A stretch of DNA of 64,000 nucleotides from Blastobasis lacticolella (GCA_905147135.1 LR990041.1:11283907-11347906), one strand, 5' to 3'; shown: positions 1-54,064, counted from the first letter of the stretch. Notes: a model not told the origin generated them from the sequence alone. Numbers and translations: made by a program.

Positions 1-530
1 TGACATGTGCCTTGTTTCGGCGTTGGCACTCATGCACTCGATTACGCAAACTTTGAAAAAGTCTCTGATACATCTCGTTTATATTTTTCTTTAATTGGGG
101 TATTGTCGTCAGTTTATTAAGGTAAACTCGACTTTTCAGATATCTACACAAGAAAAAGTCGCAAGGTGTAAGGTCTGGGCTTCTCGGGGACCGTGGGATA
201 TCCTCTAGGAAATATTAATTTGTTTGGAAACATTTCCTTCACTAGCGGCAAAGACACTTTAAACGTGTGGCATGTCGCTCCATCTTTTTGTATCCAGATG
301 CTACTGTTGTATCCTTGAAACTCATGTAACTGTGGTGTCAAATACTTTTGCAACACCTTTACGTATTTCACTGAATTCGCACTTATGTTATTTCCTTCAA
401 TATCTTCAAAGAAATAAGGACCAATTATGCTCTTTGCTGACACGGCTACCCATACTGTCGTTGTCGGCGAATGAAGTGGCTTTTGATGCTTAAGACAATA
501 TTGTATTTATTAACGTGAACGTAAACAATA
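1..530 (-). mobile_element. mariner/Tc1-superfamily transposase remnant upstream of P450 copy A
   Basis: The - strand between about 144 and 443 encodes a broken piece of a DDE transposase. Recognisable parts are a stretch around GPYFFEDIEGN and the block IQKDGATCHT, which resembles the second catalytic Asp region of mariner/Tc1-type enzymes. After PNKLIFPRG the frame is lost, so this is a pseudogene. The element continues off the left edge. A homologous, differently damaged copy lies at 53235-54060 in the same position relative to P450 copy B, so it predates the P450 duplication. Superfamily is fairly sure; the family name is not. Confidence 0.75.
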
Positions 531-539
531 CATTTTCAA

Positions 540-881
540 TTCTCAAGGCTGGAGAATCTATCAAGCAAAGTGTCAGCCAGTAACTTACGTTAAAAGTAAT
601 ATAAAAATTTCCTTGTAAAAACTTAAACGTGCTGTTCCCAGCTGTTGCGGCTCTGCGTTGATAACAGTCAGTTATTGATTGTATTAATCTGTCATTGTGA
701 CTGGCATATATTTATCTAAAAATACTGCGTGTTTCGCAATAATAACAACAGTGTGTATGGAGCGGTAATATAATTATTTTAATACTGTGCTTTCGAGTAT
801 CTAAGCGCACGCGTTTTTTGTAAGTTATTTTATGAAGTCAGGCAACAAGAGCTGTATAGTGAGCGTCTAGTCTACTTTAAC
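540..881 (+). promoter_or_regulatory. Conserved upstream region and 5' leader of P450 copy A
   Basis: About 340 bp before the start codon align almost continuously with 54065-54419 before copy B, including a shared leader ending GAGCGTCTAGTYTACTTTAACATG. A TATA-like run (TATCTAAAAATAC, about 713-725) sits where copy B has a better TATAAATAG. The transcription start cannot be fixed from sequence. The region is called regulatory because it is shared, close to the gene and non-coding. Confidence 0.5.
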
Positions 882-3289
882 ATGATAACGTACATTATAA
901 TAGGACTGTCCTTATTTCTCTACTACGTGTACAGAAAACTTAGTGATGGCTACATGTACTGGGAGAGAAAAGGCGTCCACGGCCCCAAGCCCCATTGGCT
1001 TTTTGGAAACATGGGCAGCATACTAAAAAAAGATTATGCCCTACGAGATATGGCAATCAATTTGTACAGGAACTACCAAGATAAATTGGTAGGATTCTAT
1101 ATAGGACTTCAGCCTATGCTGTTGGTCAATGAACCAAAATATTTGAAGAGGATATTCGTTCAAGACTTCGGCCACTTCGTTAACCACGGATTCAAAATCA
1201 ACGACGGACCGCTTGCCAGGAACTTGTTCGAGGAAGAAGGTGACAGCTGGAGGATAATGAGACAAGGCATGACCCCCATGTTCACAACTGGAAAGATAAA
1301 GAACATGATGCCGCTGCTTAACGACTGTGTGAAAGCCTACATGAACTACATTGATGAAGTAATTGAAAAGGATGGAGTACAAGAAGTGAAACGTCTCAAT
1401 AATGGCTATACATTCAAAGCAATAATAGCGACTGCTTTTGGTATCGATATAGACGTATTCAGTGGTGAGAAGCACAAGTTTCAAGTAATGGCAGAAAATT
1501 TTATTTTACCCGCTTTGAGGGGATTAGCCTCTTTGATCGACAGTTATGTTCCGGGACTATCAAGTAAGATTATAAGGCTCACTAGTGTAGAACTTACCAA
1601 TTTCTTTGTTAATTTCACAAAACAAATGGTGAAACACCGAGAAGGAAAACCGAAACAAAGAAACGACTTCATGGATCTAATGATCAAAATGAAAGAAGAA
1701 GGTACAGTGAAGAGAAAAAATGAAGACGGAGTCTCTGAATTGGTAATGACTGACGAGCTAATGGCTGCACAATCGGCTTCAATGTATGTAGCCGGAATGG
1801 AGACATCTTCAAATACCATGTCGTTTCTTCTTTATGAGTTAGCTTCGAACCCTAAGATTCAAGAGTGCTGCTACAATGAGGTAAAACAGGTAATGGAGAA
1901 ACACAATGGAACATTGGATTATGAATCTTTAAGTGAACTGAAGTATATTACGATGGCGTTCGATGAAACATTAAGAAAATATCCGATTGCGAGTGAGCTT
2001 TTGCGAGAATGTGGGAAGAAGTATACTTTTCCAGATACCGATATAACGATTGACAAGGGAGTCAAATTATTAATTTCTATTTACTCCATTCAACATGATC
2101 CAAAATATTTTCCTGATCCCGAAAAATTTGATCCTGAAAGATTTGCTCCTGAAAACAAAGATAAAATTCAGGAATTTACATACTTGCCGTTCGGAGAAGG
2201 GCCACGTATTTGCATAGGTGAGGATTATTCTATTCTAATATAATTTCTAACACAAGTGGTTCAGTAATAGGCATATAGAGTTCCCTGGTTACATTCCCGG
2301 CCGGGCATAAACTGATTTTTATATACCACCAAGGTGGCAAACAAGCTTGCGGTCTGCCTGATAGTAAGCAGTTACCATAGCCTATGGGTGTTTGCGACTC
2401 ACGCGTTGCCGACCCCATAAAAACCTTTTCACCGAAACACTCCAGGGAAACCCTCTCCATGAAAATAATGAATTTTAATTTCTATTATGGAACTTATTTC
2501 TATTACAGAGCGTTGGTAGCTGAGCGGTTGAGTATCCAACTCGTAAACCGGGTTCGAATCCCGCTGCAGCCATGTACCAATGACTCTTCTCTGAGTTGAT
2601 CCCTCGTTCTCGAGAGCACAACCGGGACATTAACGCCAAGATGATTATTTATTATTTCTATTACGGAACTAGATGTGACCATGTATAATAAGTACCTAAA
2701 CAAAGTGTTTGCTGAAGTGTTCTCCACAGTGAATTGACTGAAAGAAAGGGCCACCTGCTTTGTAAAAGTTTTATTGCAGTAATTAAAAAACCTATAAATT
2801 AATACAATTATCTTTACAATACAGTCAAAAATACATACTAAATTTATATGTAAGAGGTGTAAATTAAAGTAAAGTAAAAACAAACACAAGTAATACACTT
2901 AATTACCTATTACTTACAGATAGAGACGTACATGTATATGGTGTAAATCAGTCGAGTACATAATTAATTCCCCATTGCTTTACTTAGGCCCAATAAGTAC
3001 TCATTTCCCCCGTTCTTATTTATTTTTATTTCAGATATTAAATCAACAGTACATTTTCTAACATATTATATAAAATATATATATAAGATAAAAAGAAGTC
3101 TAATCAAATAAAAATATTTTTACAGGGATGCGATTCGCTAAAGTGCAGTCGGTGTTAGGAATCGCACACTTCCTATACAAATTCCGAGTGGAGCAAAATG
3201 AGAGGACTGTGAAGAAAATCAGATTTGATCCTCAGTCGTTGATATTGACCAGCATAGATGAGCTCTTGCTGACCATTAAGCGTCGTTAA
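882..3289 (+). CDS. Cytochrome P450, CYP3 clan (CYP6-like), copy A
   Basis: Two exons, 882-2217 and 3126-3289, encode 499 residues, the normal length for a microsomal insect P450. The intron 2218-3125 starts GTGAGG, ends TTTTACAG and is in phase 1. It splits the haem loop immediately after the Cys-Ile-Gly, so the joined site reads FGEGPRICIG + MRFA. An N-terminal hydrophobic anchor (residues 1-15) implies the ER membrane. Other landmarks are the C-helix WRIMR (W-x3-R), the I-helix AGMETSS (oxygen activation), ETLRKYP (the ExxR motif of the K-helix) and DPERF (PERF motif). Such enzymes are NADPH-P450-reductase-dependent monooxygenases, in insects usually acting on plant toxins and insecticides; the substrate cannot be inferred. 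It is paralogous to copy B at 54420. Without the splice the frame stops at 2243 and the protein would lack the C-terminal part of the haem region. The start was chosen because both copies share it and the anchor follows directly. Confidence 0.93.
2245..2470. repeat. Interspersed repeat shared by both P450 introns
   Basis: Contains the phrases ATACCACCAAGGTGGC, AACAAGCTTGCGG and GTTACCATAGCCTATG. A close match lies at 55795-56045 in the intron of copy B, and part of the same family at 6170-6215. It was in the intron before the P450s duplicated. Confidence 0.55.
2495..2653 (+). mobile_element. tRNA-derived SINE in the intron of P450 copy A
   Basis: RNA polymerase III promoter boxes are visible: A-box TAGCTGAGCGG at 2517-2527 and B-box GGTTCGAATCC at 2551-2561. 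The insert is bounded by a 17-bp target duplication (ATTTCTATTATGGAACT at 2478-2494, repeated with one change at 2654-2670). Copy B has a single, unduplicated version of this site near 56060, so the SINE arrived in copy A after the duplication. Confidence 0.8.
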
Positions 3290-3744
3290 TTATATATTCA
3301 ATAACAGAGAAACCTTTACTTAGCTTGTTAATTAACCACGTATCTGCGTTACTTATGGCTTTATCTGCGTAATTATATAATGTGTGTAATTAAAATATCA
3401 ATGATAAATAAAGCAATCTAATCTAAACTTCTAGAAATAAGTAGTGTGTATTTTGTCGTTTATAATTGTGATGTGACAGCTAATTATAAATACTTTCAAG
3501 CAACCTTATCTTTTATTTTTAATTGTTGTCCAACATGTAAATTACGTCATCGCATTAACAGTAATTTATTGCGACTAACTTATTCTGACATCACGATAAT
3601 AGTCTCCAACTTGATATCGTCAGGAGCTGACACCGACATAATAATAATAATAATAAAAATCATTCATATTTGCTATAAACATGGTCTTACAGAGGTGGAG
3701 TTATTAGTAAACATGTACAATCACGTTTAGCTTTTCAGCATGCA

Positions 3745-4080
3745 AATTATATCATAATTTTATTTGGTATACAACTTATTGTCAATGAACTCTTTAATTG
3801 TATAAAAAGCTTGTACACAAAGTAAGTTATTTAATTTTTTCCTAAATAATGTGTCATTTAACAATTTAAAATAGTTCGGCAATTTATTATACATTTTTAT
3901 ACACATTACTAAACAACTTTTGTTTTTTGGATTTAACGTCAGTACCATTCTATTGGGATCTCTTTGCTCCCGTTTACTTATATCACAAGCTCGCGTGAAT
4001 AGATAGGCATGCTGTACGGCCACCATAAACCGAACATTTAGCTCCAGCTTTATTGAAAAAAATCTACAATCTTGCACTGT
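3745..4080 (-). mobile_element. 5'-truncated LINE fragment (reverse-transcriptase C-terminus)
   Basis: The - strand reading from 4077 to 3760 encodes about 105 residues including LTLNPKNKSCLVMCIKMYNK and FRKKLNNLLC...FYTIKEF. This resembles the conserved C-terminal tail of Jockey/CR1-type LINE ORF2 proteins (x-NKLP-x ... FKxxL ... FYTIxEF). No catalytic domain is left. Confidence 0.6.
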
Positions 4081-4884
4081 ACTATTAAAATTTTTCTTAC
4101 ATTAAATTACTTCAATTGCACGTATTACACCCCGACATTATGGTCTCTTCACGGATTGTGAGGTTGGCTGGAAGATATCTCTTTTAGGGATAAGCTCGCC
4201 TTTGTACTTTGTACTGTGACTACGTTTATAATGCGTTTTGTGCAATAAAGAGTTATAAACTAAACTATAAATACTAAAAATATGCGTGGCTTGAGTGATA
4301 TCTCCTCTCTGACTCAAGGACTCCCTCCTCTCCTTACTCCTCTTGACGTAAGAGTTCAGGACAGCGCCAGATATAAAACTTGTTTTTTTTCTTAAACTGT
4401 CAAATTGAAAGCCACTCATTAGTGCGAGACAAACGTTTCCGTCCTTTATGATTTGAGCGACGAGGACTATAAAAATCGTCCAAAAAAACAAATGCTAGGA
4501 CTGAAAATCGCCAAGAAAGAGTCTGAAATTTAAGTCCGACAAATATTGTCCGAATGACTTTTGATCTATTGGAATTTTTGTTCGACAAAACAGTTGCCCG
4601 ACAAACTACTAGTCGACGGAACTATTGACTGATAACTTTACTTTGACCGTCGCGGTCTGACTACTTTTGTGTGTGTGTAAAATTCTAAGCCACCGCATAG
4701 ATTACCGAGAACGCGGAATGCAGAACTCGGCCGCAGAGAGGCGCTGGCCTATCTATCGACGCCTTTTTATTAGTATATGCCATTTCGCCAGTAATTCTGA
4801 ATACTGGGAGGTGTGCAAAACGCTTTAGGTATTCCTGTAAACAAACACTGAGAGCCAGCGTTTAGTATATATCTTTACCTAAGC

Positions 4885-4988
4885 CGGTAAATAATGCACA
4901 TCGGCTAGATTCGGCTTCGTTTTTACTCACACAGTGCGACAGAGACGACGCTGTATGAAACCGACTAGCTGATGTTCATTATTTACCG
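4885..4988. repeat. Inverted repeat / small foldback element
   Basis: Left arm 4885-4908 (CGGTAAATAATGCACATCGG...) pairs with right arm 4965-4988 with a few mismatches, leaving a loop of 56 bases. It looks like a short MITE or a foldback. The remainder of 3290-5566 contains no exon that I could recognise. Confidence 0.4.
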
Positions 4989-5566
4989 CCGACATCACAA
5001 TCTGAGCTACACGATCAGCACAAAGCGTCCGTCAATATCAAAATGAGAAAGATGACAGAAATTGACCAATCATAGAGCCGTATTGAACGCAGTGCATTCA
5101 CTTAGCAGACGAGCACTGTGAGAACGCATAGTAACGCTGATTTACTTATACAAGTATTGTTTGTGAATAGGGTATATTGTAACCTAATCGATATTGTACG
5201 TAATCCGCCATTGTACGTAACAGTGCAAAAAGTTTTAAATAAACAAAAAAAGATGTTGAATACCCTCGACGAATTCTATACCACTATTTACTGATATTGA
5301 AATATTTCTATTGCGGGTATATTTTTGACTGTAAGTTTGGCGACAGCGATATTCACAGTCCCTTGTACTTAGGCAAGGTTAACCGAACGGGAAACGTGAG
5401 TTTCGCAGATCCTTTAACTTCAAGCGATCTTAAACCCTATCACATACTAGCCTCCATGGTTATAGAGGCGACTTTGCTTAACCTTTCCAGGTTCAGCACC
5501 ACTTCAAATATCGAACGACTTACTCGTATAATAAGAAAAGGCTTGACCAATCGGTTCTTTCCGCAG

Positions 5567-46617
<41,051 letters not shown>

Positions 46618-46634
<17 letters not shown>

Positions 46635-46752
46635 GCCCTGACACGACGACGGACACAGCAGGAAGGAGTAGGCCCTGACACGACGACGGACACGGCAGGA
46701 AGGAGTAGGCCCTGACACGACGACGGACACGGCAGGAAGGAGTAGGCCTGCC
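46618..46752. repeat. 37-bp minisatellite spanning the bchs stop codon
   Basis: Unit GGCAGGAAGGAGTAGGCCCT + GACACGACGACGGACAC, about 3.6 copies. The first copy contains the last codons (G-R-K-E-stop); later copies repeat the same end-of-frame in the 3' UTR. Confidence 0.9.
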
Positions 46753-49700
46753 ACGTACCACGCCTAGTATACCTACTGTATTGGTTAATCTATATACCGG
46801 GGGCCTACCACGAACCACATCTAATATACCTACTGGATTGATAAATGTCTTGATATCTTGATGACATAATGTTTTGAACTATAGCAGTTCACACATTTTA
46901 AAGGTATGTTCGAGCTACTCGAAACCAAGGTACGTGGTAGGAAAACCTAAAAAAATCTTGATAAAAATACCTTCATAATTATCTTGATAATAATAAAATG
47001 TAGCTTTACGCGTATGCGAACGCGATTTGCCACTTTTGAGCGAAAGAGATGTGTCAATATTGAAAAATTTACACAAAGTTTTGTCTATACGAAAATGCAA
47101 AAGATTAAGACATTATTCAACAAGATACCTGAAATATTTATGAGATGTCTGAGATAATTATCTTATTAATAAAAGAATTATCATGATAACTCCAAACCTT
47201 GCTTTACTAGAGGGCTAGTGCAACGCATATTGGGCCACTTGCAAACCTGCCGGCGAGTAAGATGTTCAGTACTCTTTGGGGAACATTGCGTTTGCGTATT
47301 AGCTCTGAGCATTAGGTGTCTCGGGCTAGACAACGTATTGGTAATACTTAGGCCTACATAGTGAGACGGTACTCTAATATTTCATGTATACTTTTACTTT
47401 TCTGCGATGACTACACCATGTTTTCTCTCACCCTAAAAACATCGGCTAGTATTCAACTATGCAATGCATTGATACATGGCTGCTTGGGGATCGAATTCGG
47501 TACCTCTCACGTACGAGGCCGACCAGCCATTAGGTCACCGACTCTCTACATGGCAAGGAATGCACTGTCCCAATAAAAGGTACAAGGTAAAGGTAGTAGG
47601 TAAACTCCTATGCGGGTTGCAAGTGGGTTTATCCCATTATAAAGTCTTTGACAAGTAGCGCGCGTCTGATCGATACGACCGTGAGTTGGAGGGGAGGTTA
47701 TCCGATTATAGACGCGGCGAGGATTAGATTGATCGATTATTATGCAACAAATAAGGAGCCTATCTATTATTTTGTGTAAGGCTGCAACGGCCCCTCGGTC
47801 GGGTATTACACTGTACCAGTATTGTATTATCTTTGACTCGATCTACGATCAAGTGACTCGCTTTTGCTCGTTGGCCTCCCTCTAATATAATACGCAATGG
47901 ACAAGGACTGCACGGACCTGAAAAAGAATCGGACGCAATTCTACACTAGAGAAGTGAAGCATGCAATGTATGGCAATTTTTTGACAATTAATTTCTTTGT
48001 ACATGACCTACACATTCACCCAGATACACCAGGTCTTGGAATCCGTCGCCGTTTTGTTTGATTCTGTACCGCGCTGTCAAGTCAGTGACAGTGTCAAAGA
48101 CGCGCACAAATGCTTCATTCAACTCACCTGATTGTGCAGATTTCCTCACCATGTTTTCTCTCACCGTAAAAGCATCGGTTGGTCAACTAATGCGTCCGTA
48201 TTTTTTTTCAGGTCCGTTCAAGGACTGTATATTACTCCATTATAATAATATATACGTGGCCCTTCTGAACCGGATGGGTATGTTCTCATTGTAAATTCAA
48301 GATTGGTGGTTATCTAGCGTAGTTTTGTTATTTTTCCTTTTGGTGTAAGCCGCCATTATTTATTTACCATAAGAACATAACCAACTGTGGAGTTGAGTAT
48401 CGTTACAATGCTAGAGAATATTGTAGTGGTGATTATGATAATTACTGATTATCAAAAGTATTTATGTATTTAGCGAAATACAAATTTTCAATATTCGTCC
48501 CATTACCCTGAAGGATGGTTTGTCGATAGATTGTAGTGGTTATTAAAAAGTATGTCCTGTGCTGTGTTTTATGACATGTGGATGTAATGAGGTTGAACAT
48601 TTCGGTTACGAACATGTGCATTCTCTAATGCCCCATGATACAAAATGTATGTGTCAATGTATATGTTATTTAGTAAACAAGAAACCCACAGAAAAGCACC
48701 TACTGCATTATGTAGAAAATGTAACCGTGACTAGCAAAGCCAGTATGATGTACTACATGACACATCACATTACACATATATTAGGATATCAAGCATCACA
48801 TGTGTATGGTACAGCTTATGGCCACGTTAATATATCTTCGTTTTTGATAGTAGAGTCCGTAAAGAATGTTACGTTTACAACTCAAGTTTGATACGCGTAT
48901 GCGACTGGGATGTAACCCGTAGTATTGATACTTGTCGAACTTGACATGTCTTCATAATATTTTCAGATATTTGTCGCCGAATATTCATGAGATACATTTT
49001 AGATGGCGTTTCCAAATTTATTGTGTTAGCAGGAAAATTACTAGTGGTATCTTCTTAGTCGCGTTGATTGTATTATTAGCGATAGAACATTGAGTAATTC
49101 AATGAAATTGGTACACGGGAAGAGAAAAAGAAAACCCGATAACCATTTAAAGTCTGAGGAATTTCGAGAATCTCATCGTAAACAACATATATATGTTTGC
49201 GAATAGAAAAAAAACCAGGGAAATCGTTATTGAAAGGGCTATTTGATAGTAGTAATAGCTTCTGTTTGAAATACGTATATTTTGTGTGAATAAAATACTT
49301 ATAATTGTTTAAGGATAACGGTTTATCAATTTAGGTGTGAACTCAATAGCTAATTCCTGAAAATATAAGTCTGTGAACTGCTTAAATGTAACATTTATTG
49401 CTTCTTCAAAATGTACACATATGTTCTATTCCAATATCCATAAATAAAACGATTAAACTTTTTTGGTGCTCATATTTAAAATGACCACCATTTTCATATA
49501 CTTTTGAATCAGTATTAATAATGTAAGCGAATGATCACACTTTTATGAATATTTTCTGTTTTAGATCTCAAGTTTAGTCTATGAATTATGCGACAGCTCC
49601 ATAATTATAATTATGTTGTGATAATTTTATAAGTCTGTATTAATTTTATTAATTATGAATTATTGAAATGGTTTGATATGTAAAGTTTATAAACAAATTG

Positions 49701-50383
49701 TATTATTTATTTCATTGAAGCGGTATATCGTTTTTTAATAAACTAATATATTATAATAATTTATTGTTGTATTGTCAGCTTAAATCAAACCATTCCAGGT
49801 TTGTTAATTTTGTGATTTGTTTTGTTTCTATTAGTGCTAGTCATACATTTTATACTCTCTAATTATTCTTCCCTAATTAAATACGATGAATAAGCCTGTA
49901 TCTCGGCGAGTTATATTGTAGTAATTTACTACTGTAAAATGCATTTGTATATAACATTCCTAATCCCCGAATCGATTTATAAAAAATTTAGTTACATTAC
50001 TTGGCAGATAACAACCAAAAAATACAAACAACTGTCAATAATGAACATTTGATCAATTGTAAATTACGGCAGCTTAAACCTATCTACTAAATCCTCAGTA
50101 AGTTTTTCTGACATTTGAACTAAAAATATTTATATAGAACTTTGATATCTATTACAATGCTTGCTATTGAAATATTGAGCTTGAAAATCGGAGCCATAAC
50201 ATAGCATAACCCAAATATTTACAAAGTGTATGTGTCAAGTATAACGTAGTTTTCTATGTTTGTAAATTCGTAGATGAATTTAGGAATCCTCTCAAATTAA
50301 GGTAACTACTGACGGGTGGAATATTAATAAAATGCACATTCTAAGGTAAAAATTATTTATTAGCTTTGTTAACGTTATATCAA
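46753..50383. other. bchs 3' UTR and downstream gene-poor DNA
   Basis: No convincing gene. The first AATAAA after the stop is near 46992, with others at about 47170 and 47570, so the 3' end of bchs may be within 1 kb of the stop. The several 60-110-codon open frames here (for example 48559-48891) have no recognisable domain. Confidence 0.4.
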
Positions 50384-51530
50384 TTAGCCTCGTAGTGCCG
50401 TACTACTTGTGAGTGGATGTTCTTAGTCACCTGAGCAGTAATGTATAGAAGGATTTAAAGACAATATTATACGTTGTTTAGGTAGTATGTAGGCACTGAA
50501 GTTTATGCCGTTGACAAAATGTATTCATATATAAATGAATAAAGTGGTACAGCAACTGAAATATTACTTTTATTCCGCATTTCCTCCTTTTTATTTTCAT
50601 AGTAGTTATTATTGTTTTAAATGTCTCGCTATATTTGACAAGTCAGGGAACATTGCGCAACTTGTTAGGTCCTTGGCCTTGTCGTTACTGTACTAACTAT
50701 CGCTACGAATAATCGAAGGTTTAGGTCGATATAAAAGTTTTGTGTTTGACTGTACTGAAAGTGCATTGGCAGACCAACGTTTTGTGGGCCTACTAAACCA
50801 CTACTACCGTTACAATATGGCATATTTCTTGCACTCGTTGCGCAGGATAAGCTACGGTGGCCTCACAATCTGTCTAGACCTTAGACTTTCACCACACATA
50901 TTATCGGGTTATTTACCACGGTTAGTATTGTTTTTACCTCGAGATATTTCGACGTAGTTGTATGGTCACGAATAGACTAGTGCCGCTGTATTAAGTCCCT
51001 CTTAATGACAGACATATCTGTCCACGCTCTTTTGTATTTGACAAGTATCCTCACTTGGCTAGATGCAGAAGCAAAAAGCGTGAGAGCAAATCACATTAGA
51101 ATGCATTGCTCACAAAATAAGGTCAATTTTTGTATCACTTTTATTGTTACGCTTCGCTCCGCTTTTCAAAAGGCATGATACATAAAAATGGACCATATTT
51201 TATGAGCACATTCCACTTTGATTGGCTCTCACTTTTTTGCTTCTGAATTTAGTCAAATGTAATAAGCGCATTAGGTCTGGGTCACTTCGGCTTCGCCACC
51301 ACTCCATCAGGCTGGAACTTACAAGCAACGCTTTTTTTACTCAGAAGAAATATGAGCATTCCATTGATAAGGGTGAATTTGCTGTATTTATTTTTGAATA
51401 ACACTAAAACATAGAAAAAGAGAAAGAACACTTTAAACTAAACATAATATTTATTATTTTTCATAATATTTGAACTCTCATTATCGTAAATATCTACATA
51501 TATGCGTCAGCTGTAGATAAAAGGCAATGT
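50384..51530. repeat. 1.1-kb interspersed repeat, copy 2
   Basis: GTACTACTTGTGAGTGGATG ... GGTAGTATGTAGGCACTGAA ... ACCAACGTTTTGTGGGCCTA ... ATCTACATATATGCGTC is repeated with moderate divergence at 61370-62965. Its middle part also resembles 35170-35355. It has no coding capacity that I could recognise. Confidence 0.75.
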
Positions 51531-52629
51531 CAACCTTATTTACTATCGGTTTAAGTTTAAAGTCCAGGTTGGCTGAAAAACACTAATGATGGAATTGCTA
51601 AATTAGAGTGCGGAACAGAAATGGAACTTAAACTGACAGACAGCCAACAAGAACAACTCCCAATCAAAACAATGATAGGCACGCAATACTTTAATGCATC
51701 GGATCTTCCGAATGTTTGATTGATTTCAGATTAAAAACGTAGGTACATACTTCCTAGACTAAATAATAGGGGTCGCAATACCGGTGTATATTTTCAAAGC
51801 CGTGATTTTCGGTATAAACATGTGGTCAATACCGGAATTCCGGTACTTTCGGGATTTGGACAAATTGCTATTAATTTGTTATAAACTTTTATTTATTATG
51901 TTTTTTATTGCATAAAACCAGACAAACTTAAATTGCATTTACAAAGGCTAGCATATCTTACGAAAGGTTATTTTCTAGAAGAAAAAACAAATTTTAAGTA
52001 CCTATTACATGTCTTTCCTTTTGCTATAAGTAGTAGGTACTCGAGAAAATCCCGTTGAAGCAAACTATTATTCGTTTTGCGTGAAAATTTGACGACTTTA
52101 AAGCTGAATTTCAAATCCTTGTTTTCAAAAGTAAAAAAATGTCATAGTCAAACTATATTTATTGAGTATGATATAATATTTCTTTAAAGCTGTAGGAAAG
52201 TAGGAAGGAAATTCAGTGGATTTCTAAGACAGACCACATACTTACACTGTGAGTCGAACTAAAAGTCTGGAATAAATAAATAAATGCATACAATGTGGTA
52301 GATTGTATGGAAAATGGAGAAGTACATGCGACCTTCATGATTAGCTTTCATGAACTATTATTGGACGATTCGATCGAGAACTGGCCGCGTTTCTTTTCAC
52401 CACAGAGGTGCCAAAATAACTTGAACTCAGCAACATACCTATTTGTTTAGAATAAGACAACGCTATAAGTCCGAATCGCTTATTAAAAAAAAAATAGAGA
52501 TCTTTGCATGGCAACTTATGCCAAATTTTTTAAACGTCATAGAACGTCATTCGTAAAAGTCATAACAAACAATTTAATTTCTGTAGGATCGTTAATATTC
52601 GTGAGATACGAAAAAAATTTTGTTAAATA
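51531..52629. other. AT-rich intergenic DNA
   Basis: Nothing supportable except CCGGTATTTTGAAGG-like and CCGGAATTCCGGTACTTTCG motifs that recur around 51790-51860 and 53060-53100, which may be the ends of the degraded element containing 52630-52920. Confidence 0.3.
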
Positions 52630-52920
52630 ATGGGCAAGGAAGTGCGGGAGATAATTTTCAGCATGATTAATAATTTAGACAAACTAAAAATACAAGTTCA
52701 AGCATATATTAACCAAATAACTGAATGTTTACAAAAAGGACTGACAAGGACAGCTTATCCCCAGATTATTGCCATATCTGCACTTTATAATTTTTACTAC
52801 TGTCGGTCAATACCGTCTTATCGTGGTCCTATTATAAAAGCTTATACGAAAATGCTACCATTGTCGGCGTGTCTGTAAGAACTATCGTCAGATTTCAGTT
52901 GGAGCATAATTCGTTACAAT
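52630..52920 (+). pseudogene. Degraded transposase N-terminal fragment
   Basis: Starts MGKEVREIIFSMIN and, after a frame change, continues YENATIVGVSVRTIVRFQLE, a helix-turn-helix-like phrase (GVSxRTI) found at the start of Tc1/mariner-type transposases. No catalytic part is left. Confidence 0.5.
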
Positions 52921-53234
52921 CGTTTTAACTGGGATAAAAATCTTACTAATCATCTTTAAATCCAATAAGCTATAAAATTTATTCAAATACTGCAAAAGTA
53001 ATTCATAATTTTATATTTATTGAAAACACCGAAAATCCCCCTTTTTGTAAAATGAATACCGGTATTTTGAAGGCGTGTTTTGGGCCCGGGATCCCGGTTT
53101 GTGACCCCCACTAAATAACAGTAAAATCCGTTTATAATTATGTATGTAATGTGTTTTCGCATAGCAGTTACTATGATTTAGGTTATTTTACCTTTATTAG
53201 GTCAATCAAACAAATTGTTTATTAATAGAGCAAT

Positions 53235-54060
53235 GTACAGGGTGGGGCAGAAATGTTTGCACTTATGAAACACGAGTATAAATAAATGTTATTTTATGTA
53301 TCATTTATTCAATGTAATAAACATATAATTAAATTTATTTAAAAAATATATAATTTGCCCCGTTTCGTCGTTGGCACTCACGCAATTACGCAAATTTTGC
53401 GCAAAATAGTCTCTAAAACATCTCGTTGATGTTTTTGTTCAATTGGGGTATTGTCGTCGGTTTATTAAGGTAAAATCGACTTTACAGGTATCGCCACAAG
53501 AAAAAGTCGCAAGTTGTACGGTCTGGGTTTCTCGGGGGCCGTGGGACCTCTGTGAAAACTAATTTGTTTGGAAATATTTCCTTCACTAGCGGCTAACGCT
53601 GTATGCGTCGCCGAATACTGGGCGAATAAAGTGTAAGTCAGAGTTTAGTCCATCGACTCGATAAGAAGAAGAAGCGGCTAAGACACGTTAGACGTGTGGC
53701 ATGTTGCTCCATCTTGTTGTATCCAGGTGCTACTGTTGTATCCTTGAAACTCATGTAATTGTGGTGTCAAGTACTTTCGCAACATCTTTACGTATTTTAC
53801 TTTATTTACACTTATGTTATTTCCTTCAATATCTTCAAAGAAATAAGGACCAGTTATGCCCTTTGCTGTCACAGCCGCCCATACTGTCGTTGTCGGCTAA
53901 TGAAGTGGCTCTTTACGTATTTCACTGAATTCACACTTATGTTATTCCCTTCAATATCTTCAAATAAATAAGGACCAGTTATGCCCTTTGCTGTCACAGC
54001 CGCCCATACTGTCGTTGTCGGCGAATGAAGTGGCTTTTGATATTTAAGACAATGCCCGTA
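53235..54060 (-). mobile_element. mariner/Tc1-superfamily remnant upstream of P450 copy B
   Basis: The left end TACAGGGTGGGGCAGAAATG looks like a transposon terminus. Transposase remains on the - strand (53872-53678) match those at 144-443 (GPYFFEDIEGN, IQQDGATCHT). It differs from the copy-A remnant by a ~90-bp insertion at 53597-53685 flanked by AGCGGCT and by a 125-bp tandem duplication (53786-53910, 53911-54035). Confidence 0.75.
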
Positions 54061-54064
54061 AATA

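Noticed and set aside
882..2243. P450 copy A as a truncated 453-residue pseudogene
   Set aside because: The apparent stop is in the intron. GTGAGG at 2218 and TTTTACAG before 3126 join to give a complete haem site and a normal C-terminus; copy B does the same.
2511..2582. A tRNA gene (A and B boxes, GGTTCGAATCC loop)
   Set aside because: It lacks a properly paired acceptor stem, lies inside a P450 intron and is bounded by a 17-bp target duplication; it is the head of a SINE.
48559..48891. A 110-residue open frame downstream of bchs
   Set aside because: No domain, signal, splice context or paralogue; in AT-rich DNA, so probably chance.
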